Below, in pieces: positions 1 through 10,026 of a stretch of DNA of 64,000 bases. Under the pieces are notes generated by a model. The model worked only from the letters and a program-made list of their open reading frames with translations. It searched no databases and had not been told where the DNA came from. Position 1 is the stretch's first letter. Each line of letters opens with the position of its first letter. Position numbers and translations under genes: made by a program. This stretch comes from DASXAI01 sp963728985 (GTDB taxonomy: Bacteria; Actinomycetota; Acidimicrobiia; Acidimicrobiales; Ilumatobacteraceae). The DNA lies in contig CAVSME010000003.1 in assembly GCA_963728985.1 (NCBI GenBank), positions 1,054,001-1,118,000 on the forward strand, written 5' to 3'.

Positions 1-388
1 GAGCCTTGATCGGCAGCTTCTGGATGGCGCGCTCGAGGGCGGCCTTGGCGATGTCGTGGTTCGGGTAGGACAGCTCGAACAGGACGCGGCCCGGCTTCAC
101 CACCGCCACCCACCGTTCGGGGTTGCCCTTGCCCGAGCCCATGCGGGTCTCGGCTGGCTTCTCGGTGACGGGCTTGTCGGGGAAGACGTTGATCCAGACC
201 TTGCCGCCACGCTTGATGTGGCGGGTCATGGCGATACGGGCGGCCTCGATCTGGCGGGCCGTGATCCAGCCCGGGTCGAGGGCTTGGATCCCGTACTCGC
301 CGAACGCCAGCTCGGTGCCGCCGGTGGCGTCACCCTTCAGACGGCCGCGGTGCTGCTTGCGGTGCTTGACCTTGCGGGGCATCAACAT
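1..388 (-). CDS. rplP: 50S ribosomal protein L16 (partial, 3' end outside window)
   Basis: Large-subunit protein at the peptidyl-transferase/A-site region of 23S rRNA. The reverse strand reads MLMPRKVKHRKQHRGR, then the L16 signatures GEYGIQAL, RQIEAARIAMTRH and GSGKGNPERWVAVVKPGR. The start is 7 nt after the rpsC stop; an ATG two codons further in (MPRKVKH) is an equally likely start. The gene runs off the left edge, so roughly the last ten residues are missing. It is the last visible member of the S10-type cluster, transcribed leftward. Confidence 0.96.
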   Translation of the reverse strand, partial: MLMPRKVKHRKQHRGRLKGDATGGTELAFGEYGIQALDPGWITARQIEAARIAMTRHIKRGGKVWINVFPDKPVTEKPAETRMGSGKGNPERWVAVVKPGRVLFELSYPNHDIAKAALERAIQKLPIKA

Positions 389-394
389 GGCTGA

Positions 395-1299
<905 letters not shown>

Positions 1300-1300
<1 letters not shown>

Positions 1301-2076
1301 CAGGCATCGCCCTTCGTGTTCTCGTCGTCTTCGACATCCGCGCTCTCGTCGACTGCTTCCTGTGCCTCGGCCACCATCTCGGGGGTCGGCTCTCCGGCCT
1401 CGACGTCGTCGTCGATGTCGTCGGTCTCGGGCTCCACCACCACGCCGTCGCCGCTCTCCTCGGCCTGTTCGGCCTCCGCCACCATCTCGGGCGTCGGCTC
1501 CCCGACCTCGACGTCCTCGTCGTGGTCGTGGTCGTGGTCGTGCTCGTGGTCGTGACCCTGGGCGGCGGCCGCCTGCTGGCGGCTGCGGGCCACACGCTCG
1601 CGCCGAGATGTCGCGGCGCGCCCGCCGATGCGGCCGCGGCGGCCGGCGGCGGGCTGGCGCTCCTCCTTGCGGCGGAGCTGCTCGAGGGTGGCATCGCTCA
1701 TGCGCGCCACCACCACCGTGATGTGGCAGGTGCGCTTGCGGATGCGGGTCGCCCGCCCTCGGGCGCGCGGCCGGAACCGCTTGAGCGTGGGCCCCTCGTC
1801 GGCGAAGCACGCCGCCACGTAGAGCTCTTCGGGATCCTGGCCGTCGTTGTGCTGCGCGTTGGCCGTCGCCGACGCCAGCGCCTTGCGGATCACGATGGCG
1901 ATGTCGCGCTCGGTGAACTGCAGGATGGAGTCGGCCTCCCGCACGGACTTGCCGCGGATGAGATCGAGCACCTCGCGCGCCTTGGTGGCCGACGAGCGGA
2001 CGTACCGGACCTGCGCACGGGTGCCGACGCGCTCGCCCACCTTCGTGGCGCCCTCGTTGGTCTTGGGGCCTGTCAT
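1300..2076 (-). CDS. rplV: 50S ribosomal protein L22 with long acidic, His/Asp-rich C-terminal extension
   Basis: Lines the nascent-peptide exit tunnel. The core (residues ~12-125) carries L22 signatures: VRYVRSSATKAREVLDLIRG, then RPRARGRATRI and KRTCHITVVV. At 258 residues it is about twice the family length. The extra ~130 residues comprise an Arg/Gln/Ala linker, a run of alternating His and Asp (around residues 173-187) and two imperfect copies of a module containing GEPTPEMVAEA. The chosen start (MTGPKTNEG) follows an 85-nt gap from rpsS; a longer upstream reading has no homology and would overlap rpsS. See findings for the tail. Confidence 0.95.
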
Positions 2077-2161
2077 GAGGGGACCCTTCGGGTCATGGGA
2101 TGACCGGGTCGCCGCCGCGCGGCGACAACCGACCGTGTCTCCATTCGCTCGCTGCGCTCGC

Positions 2162-2446
2162 TCATCGCCGGCCCTTCGTGTTCTTCTCCTGGCCGGCGTG
2201 GTAGCGGAACGTGCGCGTCGGCGAGAACTCACCGAGCTTGTGCCCCACCATCGACTCGGTGATGTACACCGGCACGTGCTTGCGGCCGTCGTGGACGGCG
2301 ATGGTGTGACCCACCATCTCCGGGATGATCGTGGAGCGCCGCGACCAGGTCTTGATGACCTTCTTCTCGTTGTTGGCGTTCAGGCCGTCGACCTTCTTCA
2401 GGAGGTGGTCGTCGACGAAGGGACCCTTCTTCAGGCTGCGGGGCAT
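2162..2446 (-). CDS. rpsS: 30S ribosomal protein S19
   Basis: Small-subunit head protein contacting S13 and the A-site tRNA region. The 94-residue product starts MPRSLKKGPFVDDHL and keeps the conserved RRSTIIPEMVGHTIAVHDG and GHKLGEFSPTRTFR blocks. Length is normal. It starts 3 nt after the rplB stop and is followed by 85 nt before rplV, the longest spacer in this part of the cluster. Confidence 0.98.
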   Translation of the reverse strand: MPRSLKKGPFVDDHLLKKVDGLNANNEKKVIKTWSRRSTIIPEMVGHTIAVHDGRKHVPVYITESMVGHKLGEFSPTRTFRYHAGQEKNTKGRR

Positions 2447-2449
2447 GGC

Positions 2450-3286
<837 letters not shown>

Positions 3287-3289
3287 GGC

Positions 3290-3586
3290 TCAGATCCCGC
3301 TCTCGAAGAGTTCGATGCGATCGCCGGCGGCGAGGGTGACGAGCGCCCGCTTGGTGTCGGCCTTCTTGCCGAAGCGGTTCGAGCGGCGCACGCGCGTCTT
3401 CTTGCCCTTGCGGTTGAGCGTGTTCACCTTGAGGACCTTCACGTTGAAGATGGCCTCGACGGCGTCGTGGATCTCGGGCTTCGACGAATCCGGGTGGACC
3501 TTGAACGTGTAGACGTTCTGCTCGATCAGGGCGTAGCTCTTCTCGCTCACGATCGGCTGGATGATGACGTCACGGGGATCCTTCAC
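3290..3586 (-). CDS. rplW: 50S ribosomal protein L23
   Basis: Exit-tunnel rim protein and docking site for trigger factor and SRP. The 98 residues include IIQPIVSEKSYAL, the loop VHPDSSKPEIHDAVEAIFNVKV and VNTLNRKGKKTR. The ATG overlaps the rplD stop by 4 nt, indicating translational coupling. Normal length, no oddities. Confidence 0.97.
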   Translation of the reverse strand: MKDPRDVIIQPIVSEKSYALIEQNVYTFKVHPDSSKPEIHDAVEAIFNVKVLKVNTLNRKGKKTRVRRSNRFGKKADTKRALVTLAAGDRIELFESGI

Positions 3587-4236
3587 GCCTCGTCCTCCGT
3601 CGTCTCGGCTGGCGCGTCAGCAGCGGGGGCGCCAGGAAGGGTGGCCTGGGTGAAGACGATCCACTCGTTGCACAACACGTCGTAGGCGTTGAGCTCGCTC
3701 GTCTCGATGAGCTGCACCTCGGGCAGGTTGCGGAAGCTCAAGATGGCGCTCTCGTCGTCACGATCGATCACGACGAGAGCCTTGCTGCCGGCGATGCCGA
3801 GCGCCGCCAGGGCGGCCTTGGCGTCGCGGGTCTTGGGGGCGTCGAACCCCCAGCTCTCCACCACGAGCACCTTGCCCTCGGCGTGGCGGTCGGACAGGGC
3901 CGAGTGCAGGGCGAGGCGGATCATCTTCTTGGGGGTGCGTTGGGCGTAGCTGCGGGGCTTGGGCCCGAGGGCGACGCCGCCACCGGAGAAGTGGGGGGCG
4001 CGGGTGGAGCCCTGCCGGGCGTTGCCGGTGCCCTTCTGGCGGTACGGCTTCTTGCCGCCGCCCCGGACCTCGGCGCGCGTCTTGGTCGACTGCGTGCCGG
4101 CCCGGCGCTTGGCCAGCTGGGCCGTCACCACCTGATGGAGGACGGGCACGTTGGGCTGGATGCCGAACACGGCGTCGGCCAGATCGACCGAGCCCTTCTC
4201 CGAACCGGAGGTCGTCTTGACAGCAACGGTGCTCAT
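3583..4236 (-). CDS. rplD: 50S ribosomal protein L4
   Basis: Large-subunit protein whose extended loop reaches the exit tunnel. The 217-residue product has the loop signature RGGGKKPYRQKGTGNARQGS (residues ~60-80) and GPKPRSYAQRTPKKMIRLAL. In gammaproteobacteria L4 represses its own operon; nothing in this sequence shows that here. A short acidic tail (AETTEDEA) ends the protein. The start overlaps the rplC stop by 4 nt. Confidence 0.97.
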   Translation of the reverse strand: MSTVAVKTTSGSEKGSVDLADAVFGIQPNVPVLHQVVTAQLAKRRAGTQSTKTRAEVRGGGKKPYRQKGTGNARQGSTRAPHFSGGGVALGPKPRSYAQRTPKKMIRLALHSALSDRHAEGKVLVVESWGFDAPKTRDAKAALAALGIAGSKALVVIDRDDESAILSFRNLPEVQLIETSELNAYDVLCNEWIVFTQATLPGAPAADAPAETTEDEA

Positions 4237-4898
4237 TTGGCGGCACCGCCCTTCTCCCGCTCAGGCCCCTTCACCGCGTTGCGGACGATCACGACGCCGC
4301 CACGGGGGCCAGGGATGGCGCCCTTCACCAGCACCAGGTTGCGCTCGGCATCGGCCTCGACGATCTCGAGGTTGAGCGTGGTGACCTGCTGACCACCGGA
4401 GCGGCCGGCCATCTTCGTGCCCTTGAACACCCGGCCCGGGAACGAGCAGGCGCCGATCGAACCGGGCGAGCGGTGCATCTTGTGGTTGCCGTGGCTGGCG
4501 CCCTGGCCGCTGAAGTTGTGGCGCTTCATGGCCCCGGTCCAGCCCTTGCCTCGGCTGAGGGCGGTCACGTCGACCCGCTCCCCCTTGGTGAGCACGTCGG
4601 CGGTGATCTCGTCGCCGACGCTGAAGCCGTCGACGTCGTCGAGGCGCAGCTCCACGAGGTTGGTGCCCGGCTCGACGTTCGCCTTGGCGAAGTGACCCGC
4701 CTCCGGCTTGGTCAGCTTGCGGGCGTCCCTGCGGCCGTAGGTGACCTGCACGGCGGCATAGCCGTCGCGCTCGCTGGTCTTGACCTGGACGATCCGGGCC
4801 GGCGCGACCTTGAGCACGGTGACAGGGATGACGCGGTTGTCGTCACCCCACACCTGGGTCATGCCCACCTTCTCGCCGACGATCGCTTTCGTCGCCAT
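4233..4898 (-). CDS. rplC: 50S ribosomal protein L3
   Basis: Early-assembly large-subunit protein near the peptidyl-transferase centre. It has 221 residues: N-terminal KAIVGEKVGMTQVW, then SRGKGWTGAMKRHNFSGQGASHG with the conserved Gln-Gly region (residues ~125-150), and SIGACSFPGRVFKG. It is normally preceded by rpsJ, but here rpsJ lies 5.2 kb upstream and rplC is the first gene of its own transcript (promoter at 5106-5134, ~200-nt leader). Confidence 0.98.
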   Translation of the reverse strand: MATKAIVGEKVGMTQVWGDDNRVIPVTVLKVAPARIVQVKTSERDGYAAVQVTYGRRDARKLTKPEAGHFAKANVEPGTNLVELRLDDVDGFSVGDEITADVLTKGERVDVTALSRGKGWTGAMKRHNFSGQGASHGNHKMHRSPGSIGACSFPGRVFKGTKMAGRSGGQQVTTLNLEIVEADAERNLVLVKGAIPGPRGGVVIVRNAVKGPEREKGGAAK

Positions 4899-4963
4899 CT
4901 GCCTCGTCCCTGTCCTCGCAGGCGCGATCCGGAAGAGGACCGCACTGGTTGTCGTTCATGCAA

Positions 4964-4992
4964 ACGCTCCGCACGGGGGCCGAGCGGAGCGT
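4964..4992 (-). promoter_or_regulatory. Leader hairpin upstream of rplC
   Basis: Perfect 9-bp inverted repeat (ACGCTCCGC / GCGGAGCGT) with an 11-nt loop, about 65 nt upstream of the rplC start and downstream of the proposed promoter. On the transcribed strand the stem is followed by GTTTGC, too few U residues for a convincing terminator. It may be an attenuator or a structured leader. Confidence 0.4.
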
Positions 4993-5105
4993 CATCTCAG
5001 TTGGGCCGTGAGGTCCCCGCTCGCAGGGCGGGCACACACGGACGTCGGCTGGCGGACTCGTTGGTCTCGCTGGCGCTCAGGTCACCCCGAACGCACGGCC
5101 TGACG

Positions 5106-5134
5106 AGGATATCGGCTGCTGGCAGCAGAGGCAA
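5106..5134 (-). promoter_or_regulatory. Promoter for rplC-rplD-rplW-rplB-rpsS-rplV-rpsC-rplP
   Basis: On the minus strand a -35 TTGCCT (5134-5129) and a -10 TATCCT (5111-5106) are separated by exactly 17 nt. Transcription would begin near 5100, giving a ~200-nt leader before rplC. The site explains how the S10-type genes are expressed after being separated from rpsJ. The 79-bp repeat array begins 27 bp upstream of the -35. Confidence 0.6.
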
Positions 5135-5160
5135 TGCAGGAGCAGGTGCTATCGCACGAG

Positions 5161-5630
5161 AGTGCCGCCGCAGTGCGGCGGCAGGGGCAGCCGCTGGCGG
5201 GATTGTCCGAGCACAGCGAGTCGGCGCCGAAGAGGGAGCAGTGCCGCCGCAGTGCGGCGGCAGGGGCAGCCGCTGGCGGGATTGTCCGAGCACAGCGAGT
5301 CGGCGCCGAAGAGGGAGCAGTGCCGCCGCAGTGCGGCGGCAGGGGCAGCCGCTGGCGGGATTGTCCGAGCACAGCGAGTCGGCGCCGAAGAGGGAGCAGT
5401 GCCGCCGCAGTGCGGCGGCAGGGGCAGCCGCTGGCGGGATTGTCCGAGCACAGCGAGTCGGCGCCGAAGAGGGAGCAGTGCCGCCGCAGTGCGGCGGCAG
5501 GGGCAGCCGCTGGCGGGATTGTCCGAGCACAGCGAGTCGGCGCCGAAGAGGGAGCAGTGCCGCCGCAGTGCGGCGGCAGGGGCAGCCGCTGGCGGGATTG
5601 TCCGAGCACAGCGAGTCGGCGCCGAAGAGG
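5161..5630. repeat. Six tandem, apparently identical copies of a 79-bp repeat
   Basis: Units begin at 5161, 5240, 5319, 5398, 5477 and 5556; the sixth lacks the last ~4 bp. I see no differences between units. Each carries a palindrome with 10-bp arms (TGCCGCCGCA-g-TGCGGCGGCA) and the block CGAGTCGGCGCCGAAGAGG. The 79-bp period is not a multiple of three, so any reading frame through it changes register at each unit; it is not coding. Together with 4899-5160 it makes up the 742-bp gene-free gap between rplC and the hydrolase. Confidence 0.95.
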
Positions 5631-5640
5631 CGCCGCGGAG

Positions 5641-6855
5641 TTACGGGAACCTCTTGCCGAGCCAGTCGGCTACGACGGCGAGGGCCTCCGGGCGGTGGCC
5701 CTCCAAGTAGTGGGGCGCGCCCTTCATCTCGACCAGCGTGGTGTCGGGGGCGCCGGCGTTGTCGATGATCTCGCGGGCCTGCCACACCCGGATCTCGGTG
5801 TCGGCGGTGGGGTGGACCAGCAGGGTCGGGACCTGCACCTTCGGCATGGTGTCGGCCAGCTTGGCGTGGCTGGACAGGCCCGACCAGGTGGACAGCCAGC
5901 CCCGGGCCGTCATCGAGCGGGCCAGACCACCCCGCCCGTAGTTGGCGTCGAGCGGGTCGGGGAAGGCGAACAGGCTCCCAATGGGCCGCTCGTCGGGATA
6001 GATCGACAGGTCTAGGTAGGCGGGATCGGCCAGCGTGCGGTAGATGACCAGGTACTTCATCGACACGGCCCGGGCCCGCCAGTGGCGCCAGGCGGCGGGA
6101 TCGGCGGACTTGTCGGTCGCCCCGGCGCGCTGGCGGCCGTCCTCGGCCTCGGCCAGGGCCGCCTTGGCGATGGTGTCGATGCGGGCCACCCGGTCGAGCT
6201 GGGCCGCCCGGTAGCGCTCCACCCAGGCCGGGTCGTACGACGACGGCGCCGGCCACGGCCGCCAGCCGTTGTCGGGGTTGTACATGTCCAGCTCGGGCAC
6301 GACCGAGAACGGATCGGACTCGTCGGCCACCGACGGGTCGATGACCTGGTTCATGAACACGCCCTCGCCGGGATGGGCGGCCATGCCGATCCACCCGTCG
6401 CCGATGCCCCGCTCGGCGTGGGACAGGGCCATGAGCGAGCCGCCGCCGGAGTTCCCGAGCAGGACCACCGCCTCGGCGCCGCGCCGCTTCATCTCCAGCG
6501 CCACCGCCTCGACGTCGATCGTGCACAGCTCGTGCAGGCAGTCGGTGTCGTTGCCCATGTACCGGGTGCCGAAGCCGCAGACGGCATAGCCGGCCGCCGC
6601 CAGGAGCGGGCAGGCGTAGTGCACGCTGAAGTCGCCGCGAGGATGGCTGAGGATGACCGCCGTCTTCCACGGCTTCCCGCCCGGCGGGAGCCACAGGAGG
6701 CCGCGCACGAGGGCGCCGTCCGGGGTCACGAGGCGGATCGACTCGCGGGGGATCTCCACGCCGGGATCGTCCTCGGGCAGAGGCCAATAGCTGTAGCCGG
6801 CCGGCCGCCGCCCGCCGAGGTGGATGTCGAGGTCCTCCATGGCGGGAGCGTTCAC
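5641..6855 (-). CDS. Alpha/beta hydrolase of unknown substrate
   Basis: Predicted cytoplasmic alpha/beta hydrolase, 404 residues. The nucleophile elbow GNSGGG (Ser near residue 139) follows a strand VVLL. A likely acid is in HPTADTEIRVW (Asp ~351) and the catalytic His in GAPHYLEGH (~378), so the triad appears complete. The early block VILSHPRGDFSVHY fits an oxyanion-loop region. There is no signal peptide. Substrate cannot be inferred. It starts 17 nt after the DUF427 stop, so the two are probably cotranscribed; the 79-bp repeats begin right after its TAA stop. An alternative start (MEDLDIHLG) lies five codons in. Confidence 0.85.
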   Translation of the reverse strand: MNAPAMEDLDIHLGGRRPAGYSYWPLPEDDPGVEIPRESIRLVTPDGALVRGLLWLPPGGKPWKTAVILSHPRGDFSVHYACPLLAAAGYAVCGFGTRYMGNDTDCLHELCTIDVEAVALEMKRRGAEAVVLLGNSGGGSLMALSHAERGIGDGWIGMAAHPGEGVFMNQVIDPSVADESDPFSVVPELDMYNPDNGWRPWPAPSSYDPAWVERYRAAQLDRVARIDTIAKAALAEAEDGRQRAGATDKSADPAAWRHWRARAVSMKYLVIYRTLADPAYLDLSIYPDERPIGSLFAFPDPLDANYGRGGLARSMTARGWLSTWSGLSSHAKLADTMPKVQVPTLLVHPTADTEIRVWQAREIIDNAGAPDTTLVEMKGAPHYLEGHRPEALAVVADWLGKRFP

Positions 6856-6872
6856 CCCCGATCAGCCGTCGG

Positions 6873-7604
6873 TCAAGCTGTGACGCCGTCGATCTCGAGC
6901 GTCACCCGGTTGTTGTAGAAGGCGACGAGACCGCCGATGCGCTGGCTCTCGGGCAGCGGAGCGGGATACGACCACACGACATCGTCGTGGCGCTGGCCGT
7001 TCACGACCGCCGTCCAGTACGACGCCGTGCCCTTGTACGGGCAGGCCGTCTGTGTCTCGGTCGGTTCCAGGAGGTCCATCCGGACGTCGACCTTGGGGAA
7101 GTAGTACCGCACGGGCAGTCCCGTCTCGAACAGCAGCCACGGCCGGTGCGAGTCGGCCACGACCACCCCGTCGATCAGCGCCCGGATGTGGCGGGAGCTC
7201 GGGAGGATGTCGATCCGGGCATACGGGCTGCGGGGATGGACGTAGACCTCCTCGTCCTCCTCGAACCAGGCGTCGAGGGCCTGCCAGTCGAAGCGGACGT
7301 GGTCACGGATCTCCTCGAGCGGCGAGTCCGGGTACTGCCACGCGGCGTCGACGAGCTCCTTGCCGCCGGCCTTGACGGTGTAGTGGACGGTGTCGCCCCG
7401 GCTGGGCGAGTGCGTCGTGGTCTCCGTGGGGATGAGGGTGGCGGTCACGTCGGCCCGTGGCAGGTAGTAGGCGGGGTAGTTCGGGTTCTCCCAGACGAGG
7501 AGGGGCGCCGTCGTGTCCACCACGACCTCCCCGCCCACGAACGCACGCACCCGCTTGAGGCCCGGCTCGACGCGTACGCGCCCACGGGCATGGGTATCGG
7601 TCAT
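6873..7604 (-). CDS. DUF427 family protein, two tandem domains
   Basis: 243 residues with two related halves. The first (to ~115) contains RVRAFVGGEVVVDT..LLVWENPNYPAYYLP; the second (~130-240) contains HIRALIDGVVVADS..WLLFETGLPVRYYFP and the domain end CPYKGTASYW. This is the DUF427 pattern, a small beta-barrel fold of unknown biochemical role, common in actinobacteria. The start ATG (MTDTHARGRV) is chosen because upstream in-frame sequence shows no homology. It is likely cotranscribed with the hydrolase downstream. Confidence 0.88.
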   Translation of the reverse strand: MTDTHARGRVRVEPGLKRVRAFVGGEVVVDTTAPLLVWENPNYPAYYLPRADVTATLIPTETTTHSPSRGDTVHYTVKAGGKELVDAAWQYPDSPLEEIRDHVRFDWQALDAWFEEDEEVYVHPRSPYARIDILPSSRHIRALIDGVVVADSHRPWLLFETGLPVRYYFPKVDVRMDLLEPTETQTACPYKGTASYWTAVVNGQRHDDVVWSYPAPLPESQRIGGLVAFYNNRVTLEIDGVTA

Positions 7605-7642
7605 GCTTCGCGACAACGCCGGAGGGCGATGGTCGCTTCCCG

Positions 7643-7810
7643 CTACCGCTCGGCGAGGGTGGCCCGGGTGCGCACGTGGTGGTGCCGCAGCCGACCGCAG
7701 GTACACCGGAAGGTCACGATGTAGCCGGCGCGATCGCGGCGCACCGCGGTGATGTCGTCGTAGCCGATGAGGACGGGGCGGGGGTGGGCGGGGCACTGGG
7801 CGGCGAACAT
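7643..7810 (-). CDS. Small Cys/His protein, unknown function
   Basis: 55 residues from the internal ATG (MFAAQCPAHPRPVLIG), or 69 if a GTG at 7852 is used. It shows CPxH near the N-terminus and FRCTCGR near the middle, which could bind one metal ion in a compact fold. I do not recognise a named family. The shorter start is preferred because the GTG start overlaps the palindromic operator at 7827-7854. It is divergent from the MocR gene. Confidence 0.5.
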   Translation of the reverse strand: MFAAQCPAHPRPVLIGYDDITAVRRDRAGYIVTFRCTCGRLRHHHVRTRATLAER

Positions 7811-7826
7811 GGGCCAATGGTCCGCC

Positions 7827-7854
7827 AAGTGGACCAGGACGTACAGGTCCACTT
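7827..7854. promoter_or_regulatory. Palindromic operator in front of the MocR gene
   Basis: Perfect inverted repeat AAGTGGACC / GGTCCACTT with a 10-nt spacer, 18 bp upstream of the MocR ATG. A -10-like CAGAAT (7859-7864) follows, 8 nt before the ATG, so the operator would overlap the promoter. GntR/MocR regulators typically control their own divergent intergenic region. The link to MocR is inference from position. Confidence 0.55.
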
Positions 7855-7872
7855 CTGCCAGAATTGGCCCCT

Positions 7873-9334
7873 ATGGCGAATGCCACCATCTCGGCCGACG
7901 ACATCGCCAACCTCCTGGGTCCATGGGAGGAGCGGCGCCACAGCCGTCACCGCGCCCTGGCCGCCGCCATCGACGACCTGGCGTCGCGGGGGGTCCTGCC
8001 CGCCGGCGGCCGCCTCCCGGCCGAGCGGGCCCTGGCCGCCGGGCTGGGCGTGAGCCGGGGCACCGTCGTGGCGGCCTACGACGCCCTGGTGAGCCGCGAG
8101 ATCGTGGTGCGCCGCCACGGCAGCGGCACGTACCTGCGGGCCCGGCCGACAGTCGCGGCGCCACCGTCCACCGAGATCTCGGCCACGTCGCTCTTCGCGC
8201 GCTGGCTGGTGCATTCCGACGGCGTGATCGATCTCACCATGACCGTCGTGCCGACGCCCGATGAACTGCCGCCGCATGACATCCCGGTGCAGCAGTTGCT
8301 CGAGGTGTCGCCCTCGCACGGCTACGCCTTCGACGGGCTGCCCTCGCTCCGCCGGGCGGCGGCCGTCCACCTGGCCCGCCAGGGCGCCGAGCGCGACGCC
8401 GGCCGAGATCGTGATCACCAACGGCGCCCAGCAGGCCATCGCCCTGGCCGGCTCGTGCTTCCTGCGGCCAGGTGACGTCGTCGCCGTCGAGGCACCCACG
8501 TATCCCGGCGCCATCGCGCTGTTCACCCGAGCAGGCGCCCGCATCGTGTCGGTCGCCACCGACGACGCCGGCGTGCGGCCCGATGCGCTCGCGTCGGTCC
8601 TGCAGCGCCACCAACCGAGCCTCGTCTATCTCATGCCCACGTCGCACAACCCCCTCGGCACGGTGCTGCCCGCCGGCCGGCGCGAGGAGGTCCTGCGACT
8701 TACGGCCGCCGCCAGCGTGCCCGTCGTCGAGGACCTCACCCAGGCCGACATCTGGTACGGCGAGCGGCCACCGCCGCCACCCCTCGGGGCCGGCAACGAC
8801 GCCCACGTCATCGTGATCGGCTCCACCAGCAAGGTGCTGTGGGGCGGGCTGCGCATCGGCTGGCTGCGGGCGCGGGGCCAGTTGCTGGCCCGCTTGTCGG
8901 CGGCGAAGGCGGCGCACGACTTCGCCACGTCGGTGCCGTCGCAAGTGCTGGCCGCCGAGTTGCTCAACGGCGTCGACGAGCACTGGCTGGCTCGCCGCCG
9001 GGCCCACTTCGACCGCCAGCGAGAGGCCTTCGGGGCGACGGTGCGCCGGGCGCTACCAGCGTGGCGGTGGCGCGTGCCCGACGGCGGCCTGGGGCTCTGG
9101 GTCGATCTCGGCGACGCCGATGCCGACCGGTACGTGGCGGTGGCCGCCCGCCACGGTGTCGCCGTCGTGTCCAGCACCATCACCGGGGGGCGCGACGCCG
9201 ATCGCCATCACCTGCGCATCGCCTTCACCTTGCCCGAGCCGGTGCTGGCCGCCGCCGTCGAGCGCCTGGCGTCGGCCTGGGACGCCCTCGGCTCCGGCGC
9301 CGCCGGCACGCCGTTCCTGCCCACGCCGGTCTGA
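7873..9334 (+). pseudogene. MocR-type GntR/aminotransferase regulator, frameshifted
   Basis: PLP-dependent MocR regulators fuse a GntR winged helix to a class-I aminotransferase fold. The first reading frame gives the DNA-binding domain (RGVLPAGGRLPAERALAAGLGVSRGTVVAAYDAL, then HGSGTYLRARP) and the start of the second domain up to ~8390. The rest (PAEIVITNGAQQAIALAGSCF, VEAPTYPGA, and the PLP-lysine region IGSTSKVLWGGLRIGW) is in another frame to 9334. Removing one base from the run at about 8390-8397 restores a single ~486-residue protein. The clean continuity argues for recent mutation or assembly error. A TTG three codons upstream is a less likely start. Confidence 0.85.
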
Positions 9335-9335
9335 G

Positions 9336-9352
9336 GTGCTACCATGTAGCAC
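9336..9352 (+). promoter_or_regulatory. Operator/promoter of the toxin-antitoxin pair
   Basis: Perfect palindrome GTGCTAC-cat-GTAGCAC ending at the base before the antitoxin ATG. It contains a -10-like TACCAT (9340-9345) 7 nt before the start codon, which fits a leaderless transcript repressed by its own antitoxin, as is usual for these modules. Confidence 0.55.
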
Positions 9353-9619
9353 ATGGAGCGCATCGGCATCCGAGAGCTCCGGCAGCACGCCAGCCGGTAC
9401 CTGGCCCGGGTGGCGCGGGGCGAGCGGATCGAGGTGACCGACCGCGGCCGGCCGGTGGCCATGCTCGTCCCGGTCGAAGACGATCCTTGGGAGATGCTGC
9501 TGGCGAGTGGCCGAGTCACGCCGCCGTCGAGCAGCGGAAGCATCACCGGGGACGCACCGGTCGACTACGGCGTGAGCGCATCCGACAGGCTTGCCGCGAT
9601 GCGCGAAGACGAGCGGTGA
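9353..9619 (+). CDS. Phd/YefM-type antitoxin
   Basis: 88 residues. The N-terminus MERIGIRELRQHASRYLARV.RGERIEVTDRGRPVAMLVP is the Phd/YefM dimerisation and DNA-binding fold, and the acidic, flexible C-terminus (SASDRLAAMREDER) would wrap the toxin. The stop overlaps the toxin start by 4 nt (GTGA), the usual arrangement. Its 17-bp palindromic operator abuts the ATG. Confidence 0.9.
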   Translation: MERIGIRELRQHASRYLARVARGERIEVTDRGRPVAMLVPVEDDPWEMLLASGRVTPPSSSGSITGDAPVDYGVSASDRLAAMREDER

Positions 9620-10014
9620 GGCTGTACCTCGACCCGTCAGCGATCGTGAAGCTCGTCCAGCACGAACCCGAGTCGGATGCCCTCAGAGGGTTCCTGAACA
9701 ACCACCACGGCGACGACCACGTGACCAGCGCGATCGCCCGCGTCGAAGTCGTCCGCGCTCTGCAGCCGAACGGAGCGGAGGCGGTCGGGCGCGGGCGCGA
9801 GCTGCTGGCGCGCATGTACCGCGTTCCCCTCGACGCCGATCTGCTCGACCGGGCCGCCGGCCTCGCGCCCGGCTCGCTGCTTCGCAGCCTCGACGCACTG
9901 CACCTCGCCTCCGCCGCGCTGCTCGGCGCCGAACTCCGCAGCGTCGTCACGTATGACCAGCGGATGGCCAGCGCTGCTGTCGGCCTCCGTCTCCCCGTCG
10001 CGGCACCGGCCTGA
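9616..10014 (+). CDS. vapC: PIN-domain toxin (VapC family)
   Basis: Predicted Mg-dependent endoribonuclease of a type II toxin-antitoxin system, 132 residues. PIN acidic residues are visible: Asp in RLYLDPSAIVKL, Glu in ARVEVVRAL, Asp in RSLDALHLASA and Asp in VVTYDQRM. The start is a GTG inside the antitoxin stop, so translation is coupled. An upstream in-frame extension exists but only reads through the MocR gene in another frame. RNA target unknown. Convergent with rpsJ, separated by the terminator at 10027-10058. Confidence 0.9.
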   Translation: MRLYLDPSAIVKLVQHEPESDALRGFLNNHHGDDHVTSAIARVEVVRALQPNGAEAVGRGRELLARMYRVPLDADLLDRAAGLAPGSLLRSLDALHLASAALLGAELRSVVTYDQRMASAAVGLRLPVAAPA

Positions 10015-10026
10015 GCTCGAACGCGA

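Noticed and set aside
5161..5630. CRISPR array
   Set aside because: The 79-bp units are head-to-tail with no variable spacers, and no cas gene is nearby.
4997..6015. Long open frames through the 79-bp repeats on both strands
   Set aside because: The period is not a multiple of three, the frames rotate register, composition is repeat-derived, and there is no homology.
8385..8400. Programmed frameshifting in the MocR gene
   Set aside because: No slippery heptamer or downstream structure typical of programmed events is visible; simple indel is more likely.
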